Of a stretch of DNA of 64,000 bases, positions 61,365 through 64,000 are shown piece after piece. The stretch spans positions 32,120,554 through 32,184,553 of the forward strand of contig NC_092562.1 in assembly GCF_037975245.1 (NCBI RefSeq). The letters run 5' to 3'. The stretch's first letter is position 1. Each line of letters begins with the position of its first letter. The notes under the pieces are model-generated. The model was given only the letters and a program-made list of their open reading frames with translations. It did not search any database and had not been told where the DNA came from. This stretch comes from Apostichopus japonicus (Eukaryota > Echinodermata > Holothuroidea > Aspidochirotida > Stichopodidae). Both the position numbers and the translations under genes were made by a program.

Positions 61365-63745
61365 AAACCAGATAATGTGAGGTACGTACTACCAAACCAG
61401 ATTATGTAAGGTACTGTACTACCAAACCAGATAATGTGAGGTATGTACTACCAAACCAGATTATGTAAGGTACTGAACTACCAAACCAGATTATGTTAGG
61501 TACTGAACTACCAAACCAGATAATGTTAGGTACGTACTACCAAACCAGATAATGTGAGGTACGTACTAACAAACCAGATAATGTGAGGTATGTACTACCA
61601 AACCAGATTATGTAAGGTACTGTACTACCAAACCAGATAATGTGAGGTACGTACTAACAAACCAGATTATGTTAGGTACGTACTACCAAACCAGATTATG
61701 TAAGGTACTGTACAACTAAACCAGATTATGTAAGGTATTGTACTACCAAACCAGATCATGTGAGGTACTACCAAACCAGATAATGTGGGGTACTGTACAA
61801 CCAAACCAGATTATGTGAGGTATTGGACTACCAAACCAGATAATGTGAGGTATGTACTACCAAACCAGATTATGTAAGGTACTGTACAACCAAACCAGAT
61901 TATGTAAGGTACTGTACTACCAAACCAGATTATGCAAGGTACTGTACAACCAAACCAGATTATGTAAGGTACTGCACTACCAAACTAGATAATGTGAGGT
62001 ATTGTACTACCAAACCAGATAATGTAAGGTACTGTACAACCAAACCAGATTATGTAAGGTATTGTTCTACCACACCAGATTATGTAAGGTACTGTACTAC
62101 CAAACCAGATTATGTAAGGTACTGTACTACCAAACCAGATAATGTGAGGTATGTTCTACCAAACCAGATTATGTGAGGTATTGTACTACCAAACCAGATA
62201 ATGTAAGGTACTGTACTACCAAACCAGATAATGTGAGGTATTTTACTACCAAACCAGATAATGTGAGGTATGTACTACCAAACCAGATTATGTAAGGTAC
62301 TGTACTACCAAACCAGATTATGTGATGTATTGTACTACCAAACCAGATTATGTGATGTTTTGTACTACCAAACCAGATAATGTGAGGTATGTACTACCAA
62401 ACCAAATAATGTGAGGTATTGTACTAACAAACCAGATCATGTGATGTCTTTTACTACCAAACCAGATAATGTGAGGTACTGCACTACCAAACCAGAAAAT
62501 GTGAGGTATTGTACTACCAAACCAGATTATGTAAGGTATTGTTCTACCACACCAGATTAAGTAAGGTACTGTACTACCAAACCAGATTATGTAAGGTACT
62601 GTACTACCAAACCAGATTATGTGAGGTACTGTACTACCAAACCAGATAATGTGAGGTACTGTACCTCCAAACCAGATTATGTAAGTTTTGTACTACCAAA
62701 CCAGATTATGTAAGGTACTGCCAGATTATGTAAGGTACTGTACTACCAAACCAGATAATGTGAGGTATGTTCTACCAAACCAAATAATGTGAGGTATTGT
62801 ACTAACAAACCAGATCATGTGATGTCTTTTACTACCAAACCAGATAATGTGAGGTACTGCACTACCAAAGCAGATAATGTGAGGTATTGTACTACCAAAC
62901 CAGATTATGTAAGGTATTGTTCTACCAAACCAGATTATGTAAGGTACTGTACTACCAAACCAGATTATGTAAGGTATTGTTCTACCAAACCAGATTATGT
63001 AAGGTACTGTACTACCAAACCAGATTATGTAAGGTACTGTACTACCAAACCAGATTATGTGAGGTACTGTACTACCAAACCAGATAATGTGAGGTATGTT
63101 CTACCAAACCAGATTATGTGAGGTATGTACTACCAAACCAGAATATGTAAGGTACTGTACTACCAAACCAGATAATGTGAGGTATTGTACTACCAAACCA
63201 GATAATGTGAGGTATGTACTACCAAACCAGATTATGTAAGGTACTGTACTACCAAACCAGATAATGTGAGGTATTGTACAACCAAACCAGATTATGTAAG
63301 GTATTGTTCTACCAAACCAGATAATGTGAGGTATGTACTACCAAACCAGATAATGTAAGGTACTGTACTACCAAACCAGATAATGTGATGTATTGTACTA
63401 CCAAACCAGATAATGTATGGTATTGTACTACCAAACCAGATTATGTAAGGTATTGTACTACCAAACCAGATTATGTGATGTATTGTACTACCAAACCAGA
63501 TAATGTGAGGTATGTACTACCAAACCAGATAATGTGAGGTATTGTACTAACAAACCAGATCATGTGATGTCTTTTACTACCAAACCAGATAATGTGAGGT
63601 ACTGCACTACCAAAGCAGATAATGTGAGGTATTGTACTACCAAACCAGATAATGTGAGGTATGTACTACCAAACCAGATCATGTGAGGTATTGTGCTACC
63701 AAACTAGATAATGTGCGGGGTTGTACTACCAAACCATACTAGGTG
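61365..63745. repeat. ~30-bp minisatellite, ~80 copies
   Basis: The unit is TACCAAACCAGATTATGTAA followed by GGTACTGTAC, with TAATGTGAGG, TATTG and length variants. Longer blocks recur: GATCATGTGATGTC at about 62436, 62813 and 63559. Some stretches give short open frames (CTTKPDYVRY), which are by-products. Confidence 0.96.
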
Positions 63746-64000
63746 AGATACTGTACAAAGAATAAGGAACATGTTTATCAGCATAAAAGATTATGTGAGG
63801 TACTATGCTAGTAAAATATTGTATGTGAGGTATGTTACTAGCAGAATAGATTATGTGAGGAACTATACTAGCAGAATATACTGTGTTTAAGGTTACTATA
63901 CTAGTGAAATATTTTAGGCATTAAAGAATCCATTTCCATCTTCACCATTTCATTAACAAGACACTTTTCAAACTCAGTATTGAAAGCAATCTACCTCATT
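63746..64000 (-). other. Window edge, intron
   Basis: Degenerate fragments of the 30-bp array and AT-rich sequence. The final bases could hold a donor (AATGAG before GTAGAT at about 63990-64000), but no coding sequence is visible to support it. Confidence 0.4.

Noticed and set aside
1711-63745. Direct repeats resembling CRISPR arrays
   Set aside because: Units are head to tail with no unique spacers, in an animal gene; they are minisatellites.
63980-64000. Donor-like AATGAG before GTAGAT at the window edge as the end of an upstream exon
   Set aside because: Too little sequence remains to test for coding; GTAGAT is a weak donor.

Overview
This is eukaryotic, animal-type DNA. It holds the 3' half of one large intron-rich gene on the minus strand, an ABC transporter of subfamily A in the ABCA1/ABCA4/ABCA7 clade. 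More than half of the window (about 35 of 64 kb by eye) is tandem-repeat DNA, and nearly all of that lies in the gene's introns. Penelope-like, hAT-like and Harbinger-like insertions and an invertebrate-style ABCA1/4 protein suggest a marine invertebrate, possibly a deuterostome such as an echinoderm. That placement is an inference of low certainty.

The gene reads from high to low coordinates. I resolved 22 exons (59532 down to 2980) by protein similarity, GT/AG splice sites and matching codon phase at every junction. Joined, they give 3218 nt: two leading bases, 1071 residues and a stop. They run from the regulatory (R) linker after the first nucleotide-binding domain (NBD1), through transmembrane segment 7, the second extracellular domain, the remaining segments of the second transmembrane domain and the complete NBD2 (Walker A, Q-loop, YSGGN signature, Walker B DE, H-loop His), to the VFxxFA tail and a C-terminal extension holding an NPLY motif. 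The first half of the protein lies beyond position 64000. No second cellular gene is supported.

Layout: 1-2979, 3' flank with interspersed repeats and a 41-bp array that starts 35 bp after the stop codon; 2980-20876, NBD2 and tail exons; 20877-40201, linker and TMD2 exons among arrays; 40202-50070, two exons among 29-bp and 49-bp arrays; 50071-56356, a more ordinary region with the extracellular-domain exons and two diverged copies of an interspersed repeat; 56357-64000, the R-linker exon among four arrays.

The tandem arrays have unrelated units (20 to about 93 bp), and many end within 100 bp of an exon. In three places (near 20808, 40035 and 56356) the unit contains a copy of the neighbouring exon's own splice site, so the intron carries many decoy donor or acceptor sites. 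Several arrays also hold internal duplications of about 0.8, 0.9 and 2.0 kb. Mobile elements are nested in the arrays: a 3.2-kb element with 15-bp inverted ends and a TTA duplication, carrying a 409-bp hAT-like element inside it; a Penelope-like fragment (GIY-YIG endonuclease domain between two 231-bp inverted arms); and a 460-bp MITE-like element. Most long open frames in this window are by-products of array units whose length is a multiple of three or that lack stop codons.
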